Notes under the pieces: model-generated | Seen by the model: only the letters and a program-made list of their open reading frames with translations | Databases searched by the model: none | Told to the model about the DNA's origin: nothing | Shown: positions 1-12,480 of the stretch, piece by piece | Numbering within the stretch: the stretch's first letter is position 1 | Layout: the number at the start of each line of letters is the position of its first letter | Program-made: the position numbers and the translations under genes | Assembly: GCA_964016875.1 (NCBI GenBank) | Contig: OZ024730.1 | Span: 46,640,943 to 46,704,942 of the forward strand | DNA length: 64,000 nucleotides | From: Fallopia convolvulus | Lineage: Eukaryota > Streptophyta > Magnoliopsida > Caryophyllales > Polygonaceae | Direction of reading: 5' to 3'

Positions 1-333
1 ACTCGCACCGTCGTCGACAAACTTATCAAAGGCTAAATTTCCATGAAGGTAGCGAGAAGATTGGAAAGAATTGATGAGCTTATACCACTCCGGCCACGGA
101 GAAAAACCTCCGGCGCCATTGGCGGAGGAAGAAGAAGGCACATAGTCGTTGAATTGCTCGTCCGTAGGGGTTCGGGCGTGAGCGTTGAAGTGGAATCGAC
201 GGGGAAGGTGGAGAGAAGGGCGAGGAGGCGGAGAGCGAGAGAGGAAGAGAAGAGAGGGGCGATAATTGTGGAGGTGGCGCAGAGGGAAAGATGTGGAGAG
301 GAGAGAGAAGAAGCGGGCGGTGGCGCTGCTCAT
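1..333 (-). CDS. 5' end of a nuclear gene for a probable organelle-targeted protein (partial, runs off left edge)
   Basis: On the minus strand an ATG at 333-331 opens 111 codons without a stop that continue past the left edge, so only the start of exon 1 is visible. The first ~50 residues begin MSSATARFFSLLSTS and are rich in Ser, Arg, Leu and Pro with no acidic residue, as expected of a plastid or mitochondrial presequence. A Ser-rich linker follows, then the motif FSPWPEW at residues 77-83. From family knowledge, a PWPEW motif near the N terminus occurs in plant organelle RanBP2-type zinc-finger proteins (VAR3/OZ group). That is my best guess only, because any zinc fingers would lie outside the window. 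Codon use is GC-rich, unlike the AT-rich surroundings, which supports a real exon. The reading frame on the opposite strand here is a shadow. Confidence 0.6.
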   Translation of the reverse strand, partial: MSSATARFFSLLSTSFPLRHLHNYRPSLLFLSRSPPPRPSLHLPRRFHFNAHARTPTDEQFNDYVPSSSSANGAGGFSPWPEWYKLINSFQSSRYLHGNLAFDKFVDDGAS

Positions 334-2223
334 CGTCAGTTCAGCGCTGACGGCGGCGCTATGGCGGCGGAATGGGGAGAGAAGGGAGTTCAGACCCTAC
401 TGGAGTGTGTTGTGTGTAGGTAGGTCAAAATGTGGGTGGTTGCACAGGCATTCTGATTCCGTGGAATACTCCTATCTTCTTCTCACTTCAATTTTTTACT
501 TGGAAAATTACACAAAACAACTTGTCAGCCTCACAAATTCCATAAAATCAATATAAAAAAAAATTATGATAAACTTTACAAGCACACTTCGGCCAAGTAG
601 AAGTTTAAGGAACCATGATCAAGCTTTATAGATGTCATAAACGTGAATCATGATTGGTCTCCTTGAGCCACTTAGTCATGATACGATTGATTATGGATCT
701 TGAATTCGGTGAACATTTGGATCATTTCTGTGCGACTTAGACCATGATCCAGCGTTATGTCTTATTGGGCATATCCGGAATTTGAAGTTGAAGAATACTC
801 TTGGAGTGGAATGTCGCGTTTTACTTAGTGATGCTTCTTCCAACTTTGAAGAGAACGACGACATTTTGAGTGCTAGGGTTTTCTATAAAACCGAAGGTAG
901 AAATCATAGGTACTACGTCTTGCTCATTTTTTGTGGGTGAGCTAGGGTTTGAGCTCTCTCTCTCTCGAGCTTTTCTTTGGCGATTCCATGGTAGCTTCCA
1001 AGTTTTGATTAAGACCGACAAAAAAAGAAGAAGAAAAGAGAGACGAGGGAGTTGGGTGCTTGAGGGAGCTAGGAGTCATAGTGGTTGACTCGAGTGTGAA
1101 GCTTCTCTGAAAGATCTTGTAGTGTCCTCTCAAGGGGTTGTCTTCGATCCTTGCTTAATCTTTTGTCTTGCTTTGTATTTTGTTTCTTTCTTGTCTTATT
1201 GTCGTGTTTTTTCCATTTGAGTGTGCTTGCTTTGTAAATGTTTTGTTGTTGGCTTTCTTTGCCTAGTAGATTGGGTGAGTGTACCCTTTTAAGGATCCAT
1301 ATAGCAGGATAAAACCAAATTGTGTCAACATATCTCGGTCTGTCCACCTTTAAGCAGTTTAGTGTTTTTTCGAAGTCTTCTCTTAAGAACAATGAAAGCA
1401 AAATCATTTAATTTGGATAACAAATTAATTGGTATCAAAGCTTTTGCTCTTGTCCCTTACTTCTATTGTGTGCTCTAGGTTGAGAAAAACAATCTCTTGT
1501 GCTTGCTTTGTCTTGTTCTCTCTTTGTTCTCTAGATCCAAGGAATCTAACCTTGCTATTATTTTCTAACAATGTCTCTAGGCCACTTTACTCTGAAAAGA
1601 GTTAAGGGGAGTTGTCACTCATCAGATGTGGAAATGTTTTAGGCTTGACATGCTTCTCTTCTTCCCCTTCTACCTATGTTGTCCCTTATTTTTCATTTCT
1701 ACTCTTGTTTTGAATTGATGTTTGACCTAAAATACTTGTGGCCTTTCTTCCTTGCCAAAACCTAAAGGCTGTGTGGATTAAAGCATTGTTGACTCACCAA
1801 ATAAATAGAGATCATTGATCTAAATGATAGTAAATCGTGCATTAGCAAACACTAGAATCTTAATTTGACAAAATCCTAGAATTCTTGTAAAAGAGTCTTG
1901 TGTTGTTTCCCATTTTGAGATTATTCTCAAAGTGTGAAACATCCTTGCTTGTTTAAGATCTCTACCTTATCCTTGTCTTTTGTCTCTGACTTGTTTGTCG
2001 TATGATGGAAGAACACTCTAATAGGATAAAACTTTTTTATGGAACCTCTGACTTTGCCATGTAGTAAGTTAAAATGAAAGTTGTATTGATAATGGAGAAT
2101 TGTTGGCGAGTAAACAAATGAGAGTTTTCTGCTAAGACTAAAGCTAAGGAAAAGATAGAGATGGATGGAAATTTTTGTCTAAGATTAGAACGTGCCTCAC
2201 GCGCTTGATAGTGAGAAGAGTAG
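334..2223. other. Intergenic stretch with a possible LTR end and primer-binding site
   Basis: No gene is seen. The part next to 333 is the likely 5' UTR and promoter of the minus-strand gene. On the plus strand TGGTATCAAAGC at 1430-1441 matches the initiator-tRNA-Met primer-binding site of plant LTR retrotransposons at 11 of 12 positions. It is preceded by GGATAACA (a plausible LTR end) and by a TATA-like TATAAAAC near 886 followed by a T/C-rich leader-like stretch. I cannot find the matching LTR start, and no gag follows. If it is a retrotransposon remnant, only an LTR end and leader are left. Confidence 0.35.
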
Positions 2224-4313
2224 TTGAGCGATTTCTTTACTTGCGTCCCCGCCGCTAGGGTTTGTATCGTCGGCACCTGCCTTGCATTATGGCGAGGCGG
2301 AAGAAAGGATCCCCCCACTAGATCCTCCTCCTCCTCCCTAGGTGACGGCCCTTCCCTAGGCCTAGTATTAATCAAATCCATGGAAAACTTTGTCAATGCC
2401 AGATGGAACAATAATCAACCTCCAAAGGCCCTCCTTAACAACGATGACATTTCCCTCTTTTTAGATTCGACTTGGAAAAATATGGGAATCAAACCCTTGA
2501 GGGTGGGCCTTGGATGCTTGGCGGTCTGAGACCTATCCTCTTTAGGAAGTGGGCGTTGGAGCTTCCTCTTAACACCACAACTTCAAATTATTGCCTCTAT
2601 AGGTCTCGCTTCCCAATCTTGACATTAGGTTCTGGAATCCCATGGCTTTGAGCGATATTGGCACCAGTTTGGGAAGGCCATTCACTTCTGACAAACTCAC
2701 CCTCCAATCTGAACGCTTGTCTTTCACCTACATCCTTGTTGAAGTCGACGTCGTTCATGCCAACAGAAAGTTCATCACCATTAAAAAGCTGAAAGGAAAT
2801 ATTGTCAAGCAACCCATCTTCTTTGATTGGAATCCTTAGGCGGGTCTGTAACAATTTTGGGCACAAGCATGGTGACTGCAACAAGGTTCTGAATCCTGCA
2901 ACAAACACCTCTCCCTACTAGAGAAAATTATGCATCCGAAATAAGGCTAAGCGCTTGTCGTTGCCCCTGTGATTCACCTTGATAATGCTAGCCATGAGTC
3001 AAGGTCACAAGAGAATCAAGTCAAATAGATAAATTAGTCCACTCAACGGCAACTTCACATGCCATTAGTCCCTATAATTAATCAATGGCATGTCATTTCT
3101 AAAGGCAAAGAGATTGCCCAAGAGGAGGATGCGAGATGCTCTAAGGAGTTCGTACAAGAAGGGCCTGAACACCCGTCTGGAATTGAAAATGGCATGCCTC
3201 CTGGAGGGCATCTTGAGATCGTTTTGAGAGGGGCATGCCTAACAAGCCCTCATGTCCCACCCTCTATCCCGCATGGATAGATTCTCCATCATTGTTCGAA
3301 ACGTGAGGGGGTGCAACACCCTCGACAAGAGAGATGTCATTTTGGACCTTGTTCGAGACTTTGACATCAGAGTCTCAGCTGCTTTGGAAAATTACATTAG
3401 AGAGAACAATCTTGATAGCATTGCCAAGGGCTTCCTTCCGTTATGGAACTCCGCCCATAATGGAAACCTTGCTCGTAACTGTCGCATTTGGCTTTTTTGA
3501 GACCTCGACTGAATTACTCTCCATCCAGTCCAAATCTCATATCAATTTCTTCACTGCTACACCATGATTGCTAGGGACACCAAACCACTTTTCTTCACCT
3601 TTGTGTATGCTCATAATGATGAGACTCGTAGCACTCTTCTCTAGGATGGCATTTGTTCTATTGGTAGAGGTATGCAACAACCTTGGTGCATCATGAGGGA
3701 TTTCAATGTCGTGCTCAAATTCGAGGAGCACCGTCATGAGGATGGCACCTTAGGTCGTGCTTTTCACAAGTTCAAGAATGTTGTTAAGAGTGTTGGACTT
3801 TTTGATATGAAGATGACGAGTAATTTCTTTACTTGGAACAATAATCACTCCAAGGGTGATATGATTTTTTTTTCCTGCAAACTTGATCATGTCTTGCATA
3901 ATCAGAGCTAGTTTAATGTCGTCTCATACTCTTTTACCAATTTCGATCGAAAGCGAACCTCGGATCACTACCCGTCTATTATCCGCCTTCAGCCCCCCTA
4001 AAAAAACACCCTCCTTCAAATTCTGGAACATTTGGACTCAGGATGATAGGTTTCATTTGCTTGTTTCTGAGGTGTGGAGTAGGAGCTTCTCAGGTCATAT
4101 TATGTACAACATTGTTTCAAAGCTCAAGGATCTCAAGGACAAGTTTCAAAGTTTCAACAAGGCTGCCTACTCTGATATTGAAAGTTATCTTTTCAGCCTA
4201 AAAAATCTGCTCAAGTTTGTACAAGAGTCTCTCACCTCCTCCCCTCTTGATCCCAACCTCCTTGCTATTGAAAAAGGCCTTATCGAAATTCGTTGTTGCT
4301 TCTTCCTCCTCCA
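2224..4313 (+). pseudogene. Decayed L1-type LINE (ORF1 and endonuclease part of ORF2)
   Basis: Broken reading frames on the plus strand resemble plant L1-type non-LTR retrotransposons. Near 2380-2530 there is an ORF1-like start (SMENFVNARWNNN), then GPWMLGGLRPI split over two frames, as in the DUF4283 region of LINE ORF1. Near 2820-2880 is a decayed zinc-knuckle stretch (CNNFGHKHGDC). From about 3270 the ORF2 endonuclease follows: a start like IIVRNVRGCNTLDKR, a PWCIMRDFNVV block near 3680 (the family norm is GDFN, so the Gly is lost) and FFTWNN near 3825. The linker after the endonuclease is visible to about 4310, and the reverse transcriptase domain is absent. Many stops and frameshifts make it dead. 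The right limit is where similarity stops, not a defined end. Confidence 0.6.
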
Positions 4314-4779
4314 CCCAAGACAACGCCTAAAACCAAATCTGGACGGCGGGTCACCGTGGAGCGTCTCGGCGCCGCCTAGATCGATTTTTAGGACACTGGG
4401 CAAGAGTAAGTACCATTGGTGTCAGATCTGAGTGTTGTGAGTTGCTCCCCACCTCCTTCTGTGATAAATCAAATAAGACTCGTCGCGGTCCCCTCCGGAA
4501 GCGATGAGCCACCAACTGGACCCCAAGGTCGACGATACCAGATCCGACACAATCGGGGCCAACAGAACCTCCGGAGTCGGTGCAATCGTGGCTCTCTGCT
4601 GCTCAATCTGCTGAATGCGACGGTGAAGACGAATAGACCTCGTCTCTACGAAACGATGGCCTTAATGTACTATCTTAAAGTCTTAACTCCCGAACCAAAT
4701 TAAAGTTTCTTTCATCTTCGTGCATATAATTTTTCTTATTTTTAACCCTTTGGATTACTCCATTGGTATTTGGTGCTGC
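4314..4779. other. GC-richer intergenic segment of unknown origin
   Basis: From about 4,314 to 4,660 the composition turns abruptly GC-rich compared with both flanks, with no convincing reading frame. TGGTGTCAGATC at 4418-4429 resembles a primer-binding site (TGGTATCAGAGC) with three mismatches. It may be a scrap of another transposon; I cannot identify it. The stretch after 4,680 is the likely promoter of the coiled-coil gene. Confidence 0.3.
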
Positions 4780-5587
4780 TGGAAAGTACAAGCTAGTCAG
4801 TCTGCGATCTCTTCATTGAAGATCTACTTCCTCTGAGCACCCAGCTCGCCTTCGCTCTTCCTCGTCGTCGTTGTCCCTTCGTCGTCTTCTTGTAAGTCTT
4901 CCACTTTCGCCGTTCCATTCTTCGAGTAATTTTCGTTCATAGCAGGTTTTCTTGAACCAATCTGAGCTGAATCGTAAAATGATTACTTTAATTCCAGACT
5001 CTTGAATATAAAATCTGATTTCTTCGATCTGAAACTTGAATCCAATTGCTTGCAAATTCACAAGATTTCTGTGGATGGATTTTGTAATTTGTTTAAGATC
5101 GGAATTCAGGAAGAAGAAGGGATGGTGCTATTCTGATTTGCGGCCATGGAGATTTAGGGATCGGTCAATTTACCTTATTTCTTGTCTGTATTTGCATAAT
5201 CATAGTGCATGGAACTCACATAATTTTCCAGTAAATTATATATCGTGGTTGTGGGTGTAGAGATTCACTTTCTTTTGTTTTTGTAAAATTTAAGTCTAGA
5301 GGCATACTGGCATTACGTTGCAGAACAAATCATGCTTGTGATCTGTATAATTGAAGCATAAATGAGGTTATCTTTTGTTTGTTTATGTTGTTATTAGAGA
5401 ATGGTTGGGTTTGTTCCCCTTTGCATTATCACAATTACACTATTGCTGGCTTGTAGGTTATAATTTCAGGCAGAGGGCATCCCAGACTTTGTTGCCTTCT
5501 TTATTCTTAAACTTGTTACTACTTGAAATACATTGGCATCTTATCTGATTAGCTTGTGAGCTTATCAAATTGGTGGGTAAGTTGGAT
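4780..5587 (+). other. 5' UTR of the UVR coiled-coil gene, with a leader intron
   Basis: A T/C-rich leader (about 4,790-4,891) ends at a good donor (TTCTT|GTAAGTC, GT at 4892-4893). An acceptor TAATTTCAG ends at 5469 and would begin the next exon at 5470, leaving about 118 nt of 5' UTR before the ATG at 5588. The splice sites are read from sequence only; transcript data would settle them. Confidence 0.5.
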
Positions 5588-8500
5588 ATGGAGAACCATG
5601 ATAAGGATGAAATGGATTCCTTATTTGAGGGGATGGTTCTTTTTAGCCCATCTCAAGTAATAGCCAATGATGCTGGTGATGTTTCAGATCCGGCTTCCTC
5701 AGCAAGAAGTAGTGTTACAGTGGAGATGCCATTGTACTCTTCATCATCTCAACCACTTGATGAGAACTTATTCTCTGATCTCACAGTCATTACACCCTCT
5801 CAATCCGACATAGTTAAACCAGATCAATCATCAGCGACAAAGAGTGCAAGTGTTGTGGAGAAGGAATCGATTTCAGTTGCTTCAATTTCACGACAATCTT
5901 CAAGGAAAAAAAAGAGAGCCGGTCTAAGGATTGGATATGGGAGAGAGATACAACAATTGAATGACGACACACTTGTTTCTCATTCTATTCATACATTGCC
6001 TCCTTCTAGGGAATCATTGCAGTCCATGATGGCCCTAGATAGAATTGATCCAGATATAACTGAAGAAAATGAAGATTCTGCTTCTGCCTCCACCTCTAAA
6101 TCAGATGTTGATCTGCAGAACAGGCAAGTGGAGTCTCATTTTTCTGGTGTTGACCCTGAATCCAGTTATAGTAGTTTGGAGAAGGAAAGAGAACCGCTGC
6201 ATGATGAAGTGAAAGCAGAATCTCACTTGAAATCTGTGCAGGATGGGGATGTTTCAGCAGCTGCTGAATTTAAAGAATCAACGCACGATGAAAATTTTGT
6301 CTCAGGACCATCTGAATATGAAGAGGAAACTAGCAAACAAGTGAAAACAGGAGAAGAAGAACAAAAGGAATCTGCTGTTTCCTTCCAGGAAAAATATGAG
6401 CACATCAAGGCGGAGATATCTGACAAGCTGAGGCGTGCTCAAGAAATGGTTACTTCAATTTCTTCAGCAAGGAAGGATTCAAGGAGGAGGAGGAGAAAAG
6501 CTGCGGAGGAGGTTGAACTAGCATCCCAGAGGTATAGAGACCTTGAAAAGCAACTAGATGAAGCCTGTGAGGCTGAAGATTTTGAAATGGCAGATACGCT
6601 TAGTGAGAAATTGGCTACTGCTGACCAGGAAAAGCAAAACTTGCTGAACATGCTTAGAGAAGCTGAGGCTGATTCTGACAATATTGATTCAAAGATGAAG
6701 GAAGTGCTTGAATTTCAGATTGCTTCAGAAGAAGAATGCATTTCCTTGCTGCAACAATTTTCCCAGGTATGTTGCTATGTTTACGGTATTAAGAAATTAT
6801 TTTTAGTTGTTTGACTCATGCTTCATTCGAAATGCTCGTTAATGTTACAACATCCAGTTACCTTGAGCTGGTTAGGCCTATCCTGGTTTATGGTTCATGG
6901 ATGTGAGTTAGCTCCATAGATGGCCTAGTTAGTAGTGACATCTGTTACTTGAATGAATCTTTCCCTATAAAAGAAGAGAAAGTAACTAAAGTTAGTATTA
7001 TCAAAACTATGGATGTATGTTACAATTCTCTTTCATTTTTTCGTCTCTTTTTTTAATTCTAGGAGGCATTGTGTTAGCCTTCAAAAACCCTACTATGTAT
7101 GCTAGGATAGCCTAGGAATCCGAGTGGGAATCAGAAAGTATGTCTTAGTTAGAACTCATTCTGTTATGTTAGAACGTGAGCTGAGAGGGAAGAAAGGTAG
7201 AGTTACTAGCGGGTGGCATTAGAATGTACTTAGTATTAATAAGAACGCGTAAATCACATATTTAGTCCTTAATCTGTTGTCCATATTTCATTTTCGCCCC
7301 TAATCTTTCAAATCCTTTTATAAATAGTTCATGTCCTCAAATTAACATCCCCTTCAGGGAATGATGGAAAACGATACACGTAAGGTTTGAGACGAAAATG
7401 AAATGAATAAAAAAAAGGGGTGCTCTTCTCGTAAAGCTATATTAGATATCCCGGATAGGGTCTCTTTTCATCCTCCTGATTTCGTGATTTTCTGTGTGTT
7501 TTGATCTGAGTGTTGCTCTTTGCTCCAATGCATTGCCATCCTGAGATCTTGTATCATTTTGTTCAAGGAAATATTAGCAGAAGCCCTTTACCGAATATGA
7601 TGTAGATCATTGCTCGTATTACTTGTAGTTGTATGTGGATGAGTTATGTTTTTTATTTGGACAGGAGCGGTCTTACCACTTAGTCGCTTACAAATGAAGC
7701 AAGTGATTTGACATCTTTAATTGGCATGTGCTTTCTACTGATAGTCACTTATTTATGTCAGGATTGTGTGAGCAATGCAAATTTATTATTTGAAAATGCT
7801 GAAGTAAAGTCTCTGGAAGAGATGGATGAGTGGTTTGCATCTGTTGAATCTTTTGAGGCTAAGAAGATGGAGTTAGAGATTACATCAGATCTAGTAAATA
7901 CTGCTTGCTCAACTTTGAACAATTCAATTGAGATGTTAGTTGAGAATGACAGAAAAGAGAAGGATCTTCTGCATGAAAAGAAGGTTGTGCTGATGGAGGA
8001 ACTAAAAAGCCTATTGGCTTTAGTACGTGCAAAGGAGGCAGAAATATCTGAAACTGATTCTAAGATAGAAGCAGTTGACAAAAGAATTGCTGAAGTTATC
8101 TCTGACTTTGAAGGAACACAATCAGGTGTTGACGTGAAGTTTGAAAACCTGCAGTCAGATCTTTCAGATATGGAAAGAGAGTCTGAAGCTTTATCATTGA
8201 GGAAAAAGGAAATTGATGACTTTTTGTCTTGTGAGAAGGACAGAGTTGAAAGTCTGAGGAACCTGGCCAAAACTTCTGAAGATGAAGCAAAAGAGTACCA
8301 AGAAAACCTTGAATTAAGGAAGAGTCTAATGCTTTCAGTTGTAAAGTCTACAGAAGAAAAAGTAAGACTTGCAGGCACTGAGGAGAAAATTCTGGCAGAT
8401 ATTCAAAGTCTGAGGCAGGATGTTTCTGCAGCAAGAGCTTCTCTACAGGTTAGCTTCATCTCCTAATCTTGTGATTATCAGTCCAAAGGCGAGTACTTTC

Positions 8501-9903
8501 TTTCATGAGTTTTAGACGTGTAGAAGGCATAGTAGCCCTTTGATATTACAGACTGCTCATGACTTATGCCAAGCCTCATAGCAGTGTTACTTCATCTCTT
8601 CTATTTTCAAATATACTCTTGGCTTGGATACTCTCTGAAAAAGTGGCTAAGATGAAAGTGTCACCAAGTTGTGCTAAGCCCTAGGTCAATCTCAATAATT
8701 TTTGGAAAGCCCTAATCTAAGGCGCGGTCATGCCATCCTTTGAGCATAGCCCCAATTTATCTTAGTCTGGGACTTTTTTAAAACATTTCAAAAAATAATT
8801 ACTCCCTTCATATAATTATTCAGTACTAATTGGTGTCCCAAAATTTGTTTTTAATCTGAAAATAATTGTACTAACAGAATCTGAGTCCAAAATTGCCATA
8901 TTTAATATAGTTGATATAAAGACCTTCACAAATATATTATATCTATATGGGAAATATATATTTGTTCTTACTAAATTATATCTGAACAGATTTTAATATA
9001 GTTGATATAAAGATTTTGATGCCATATAGCTCTTGTGACTTTTGGCCTGGAAAGTATCTTGCTTTTCATTTATTTGTAGCCTCTAGTCCAAAGTGTTCTT
9101 GTTTGGGTCATTTTGGGTTGGTGATGGAGAACTTTTGCAGTAGAAATCTTTTATGTACATGAAGAAGTAATGTTCTGGCAAAATGTTTATGTTCTTGGGA
9201 ATAACAAGTTAGTGGCTTTCTTATTTTGATTTTGTGTCCTTATGGTGCCAAAGGAATTGGATTTGATGTCAACTCAGAGTTGGCAAATCATTGGCTCTAT
9301 GCTTTTTTGTAAGATTTAAAGCATTGGCTATCAATACTGTAGTATGTTTTTACTAATTTATACTACTTTTTATAGGATTTGTCCTCCCGAAAGTCAAACA
9401 TCCAACAAGAGATTGCATCGCACAAGCAAAGAATGTTCTTCATAGACAAAAGATTACCCGAGTTGGAAGCAGAAAAGAAAGTCGCCGCTTCAGCAAGAAA
9501 CTTCAAAGAAGCAGCACGAATAGCTACCGAGGCAAAGACACTTGTTACTGAAAAAGAAAGGCAACAAGTAACAATCGAAGAATCTACTCTAGAGCTGGGG
9601 AAACTGGACAAAGAAATCAATGAAGCTACCACAAAAATCCAGGAAATTGAATTACTTGTGTCATCGATGGAAAGAGAGTTGGCTGTTACTCAGTTCCAAA
9701 GATTACACTTGCTTGCTTCTTCTGCTAGAGCTGAACGGGCAACTGCGCTAGAATTAGGCGATGTGGAAGAGGCGAGTGTACTTCTTGCAGAAGCCGAAGC
9801 TGCTGAATTTGCAGCAAAACAAATCCAAACAGTGCATGATATAAGCATAGAGAAGGTTGAAGAGATGATGCCTATAAGCCCAGTGTCTGTTCAAGGCAGT
9901 TAG
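5588..9903 (+). CDS. Coiled-coil protein with UVR (UvrB/UvrC-type) motifs, 797 aa, three coding exons
   Basis: Coding exons are 5588-6766, 7762-8448 and 9376-9903, joined by introns of 995 and 927 nt with GT/AG borders (CAG|GTATGT, ACAG|GTTAGC). All junctions are phase 0 and give 797 residues. I chose the ATG at 5588; the frame is open a few codons upstream but without another ATG. The N terminus has a DSLFEGMVLFSPSQ block, then ~270 Ser/acidic, probably disordered residues with a basic patch (SRKKKRAG). From about residue 275 to the end it is almost all charged heptad-like coiled coil. A clear UVR motif (YRDLEKQLDEACEAEDFEMA) begins at residue 316. Weaker copies lie near 651-677 (ARNFKEAARIATEAK) and 742-766 (ALELGDVEEASVLLAEAEAA). 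UVR motifs mediate pairing between proteins in UvrB/UvrC and Clp systems; its role in this plant protein is unknown to me. No membrane segment or signal peptide is seen. Confidence 0.85.
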
Positions 9904-11063
9904 CTGAATTTCAAAATGGTTTTTCAATCTGTTACTGCATTGGATTAGATCAAGAGGTATTTTGAAGTAAGAGTTATATGTTTCTTCTTAGCTTTCCTCT
10001 TTTTTTCCCCTTTCCTTTTTCTTATAGTGTTATAGCTTCAGAGGTTCCAGTTGCATTCTTGTACAATGGTGTATGATCCCAATTCATTCTTCTTAATTTC
10101 AGCATCTGCAATTTTGGATTTTGATATTTGTGTAATTGGTCCTGTTCATTGGATATACCAGTATGCACACATTTGTGTAAGAGTTATTTTTGGTACACAA
10201 GGTGCTTACAAATTTTCCATACAAGCATTGGGTCAAGTTGAGCTTTAAGATTTTTTGGGTGCATGTGCACTTAAAATTCTGCTTCTAAGTTGAATTGCTT
10301 CAAAACTTCAGCATCTTTGGGGGTCCATTTGAAGAGAAAATGTATTCATATATTCGGGTATCACTGTCTCACTAGCTAGGGTTATTAGCCTCGAACTTGT
10401 GTTGCTTCAAACATTCGAATATTAATTTTGTTGATAATTTGATTGCACGCATTTACAACTATTATTTCATATGCAGACTCAAAATCACTACTGTATTAAA
10501 ATTGGGTAGTAGTTAAATGGTTTAATTAGGGTAATGTAAACGGTTATAAAGGTTAGTGCAATAATGTTTTTCCGGATTGTTGTTGCATGAAGGTCAACAT
10601 TTGAGAAAAATGGCCGAAAAGCCTCATACTGGTGTAACGGCCAAAATTAAACCTAAATCTCTTTTTTTGTTTGTTGAATTGAACCTAAATCTCTCTTCTT
10701 TTTTTTTTTGTCGAAATTGAACCTAAATCTCTTGAGCGTGGGGAACTAGTATTATAATTACTAGGTTAGCATATGACTAGCATAAGTACTCATACAAGTT
10801 TAGTCAAATATAAATTATTTATTTTATATTAAAAATAAATTAATTTGATTTTTTTATGTCAGTATGAATAAAATTTACACATTATTTTAATGTAAAACCT
10901 AATGTTTTCTTTTTTCCTTTACTAAAAGAAAATGAATTAGTTATGTAATTTTTAAATTAACATATGTTTAAATTTATAATCTATAAATATAATATCAAAC
11001 AAAAGTTTAATTCTAACTTATAAATTTTTTTTCTTATAATATGAGATCTGAATATATAATTAA
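9904..11063. other. 3' UTR of the coiled-coil gene, then AT-rich intergenic DNA
   Basis: The stop TAG ends at 9903. A 3' UTR probably reaches about 10,250. Three copies of AACCTAAATCTCT lie between 10,649 and 10,732 separated by T-runs. The rest is AT-rich and I see no gene in it. Confidence 0.4.
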
Positions 11064-11617
11064 TCTATAAAATCATCATAAGTATAACCTAAAGCGGAGG
11101 TTAAAAAAATTATTAAACGACACATGTCACTTTTAGATTGGACCACACCACCTTTTTTTTTAAAAAACTAATATTTTATTTTTGGATATGATAAATTCTT
11201 ATCCATGTTTTTAGAATATATTATAGAAAATCTCATTATTAAACAATCTTTTATTTTTTTATGCAAACAATCTTTTATTTTTGGATATGATACATAGGAA
11301 AATTATTAGGAAATTTTTTTTATGCTATCATACAAATTCAAGAATATTTATTTTATTTTTAGATAAAATCGGTTTTTATCTTATTACTAATCTATTTTCA
11401 TAAATAAATAAATTATCATGTTTTGGATAGTAATTTAATTCGTAACACTAATAAAATATTATTGTTTTAAATAAACAAATTTTATAGTTTATTGATTTGA
11501 AATATTTGTTCAAATTTATATTTACGAATTTACATGATTATTTTTTATCGGATATAAATATATTTGAAAATACTTTATTTAAGAAAAACCCGTACAAGGT
11601 ACGGGAATACATACTAG
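11064..11617 (+). mobile_element. Short non-autonomous Helitron
   Basis: The 3' end is classic: a perfect 7-bp hairpin CCCGTAC-AAG-GTACGGG at 11589-11605, eight bases, then CTAG at 11614-11617 followed by T. A matching 5' start of the form A|TCTATAAAATC lies at 11064, followed by AACCTAAAGCGGAGG and a CACATGTC block common near plant Helitron 5' ends. There is no coding capacity, so it would need a Rep/helicase from elsewhere. The 3' end is firm and the 5' end is a reasoned choice. Confidence 0.6.
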
Positions 11618-12108
11618 TGTATACCTAAATCAAAGTAAATGTGATAAGAATGAATCTAAGATTTAGTTTTTAGTTTGTAAAAAACCTATATATAAAAATA
11701 AAACAAAATAATTATAAATATTTTTTTATAAAATTAGCATTGAATTGTTATTTTTTTAATAATAGTATTGAATTGTTGTTGTTAGCCATTCTCCACAGAA
11801 ATAAAGATTTGTAGTATTCAACCGATCTTTCTTGGCTAAGGGTCCCATGGTGGGCGCTATTTGTTTTGGGCAGAATTAACACGTAAACGCTTTATCTGAT
11901 ATAATGAGGAAACCATAGTCAAAAACGAGTTTAAACACGTTAACTTTGCAAATAATATTGGATTCTCAAAGAGAAATAGCAAATGAACTAGTAAATAAGT
12001 AAAGAAAGAGATATGAATTCAGAATAACGAAATAAGATTGTAATTGCACTGCTACGGGTTTACACAATGAGTATAATCAAACAATAGCAAACTTGCTTTT
12101 TGTATGTG
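11618..12108 (-). other. Possible remnant of an older LTR element, target of the Gypsy insertion
   Basis: The minus strand at about 11,843-11,862 reads TAGCGCCCACCATGGGACC, close to the TGGCGCCCACC type of primer-binding site used by many plant Gypsy elements. If so, the sequence from about 11,864 onward is the inner end of its LTR, cut in two by the element at 12,109-16,253 and continuing at 16,254. No second LTR was found, so this is tentative. Confidence 0.3.
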
Positions 12109-12480
12109 TGATACGAATCCGGTGTGGATTCGTATCGAACCTTGTTGGTCAAGGCGACGAGTCGAGTCCGATGTGAACTCAGGCTCAAGAAAGAGGCGTC
12201 AAAGAGAGCAAAGTAAATTAGGGCAAATAAATTTCTTGATTAATTGACTAATAAGATAAACAAAAAGTATTTAAAGCTAAGCTTTAACGGTTCAAAAAAG
12301 ACATCCGGGAAAGAACCGAAAAGAAAACCCGAGAAGAGAGATAAACTCTAGTTTTAAAAAATTACAACTTTAAGATAATTAATTCACATAAATAAAATTT
12401 ATTCATCATATCGCCTCGGTCGACAACGTTCCCTAACGGGCCTCGTGTTATTAACCACACTGCTCGATTGGCCCGTATCA
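12109..12480 (-). repeat. 3' LTR of the Gypsy element
   Basis: 372 bp, TGATACG...CGTATCA. Aligned by eye to the copy at 15885-16253 it differs by scattered substitutions and small indels. The C-terminal codons of the polyprotein run into this LTR (stop at 12399). Confidence 0.88.

Noticed and set aside
43..556. Plus-strand Arg/Glu-rich frames at the left edge
   Set aside because: Antisense of the minus-strand presequence exon; composition is an artefact of its Ser/Leu/Arg codons.
7758..8378. 206-codon minus-strand frame
   Set aside because: Shadow of coding exon 2 of the coiled-coil gene; its Ser/Phe-rich product results from reading Glu/Lys codons backwards.
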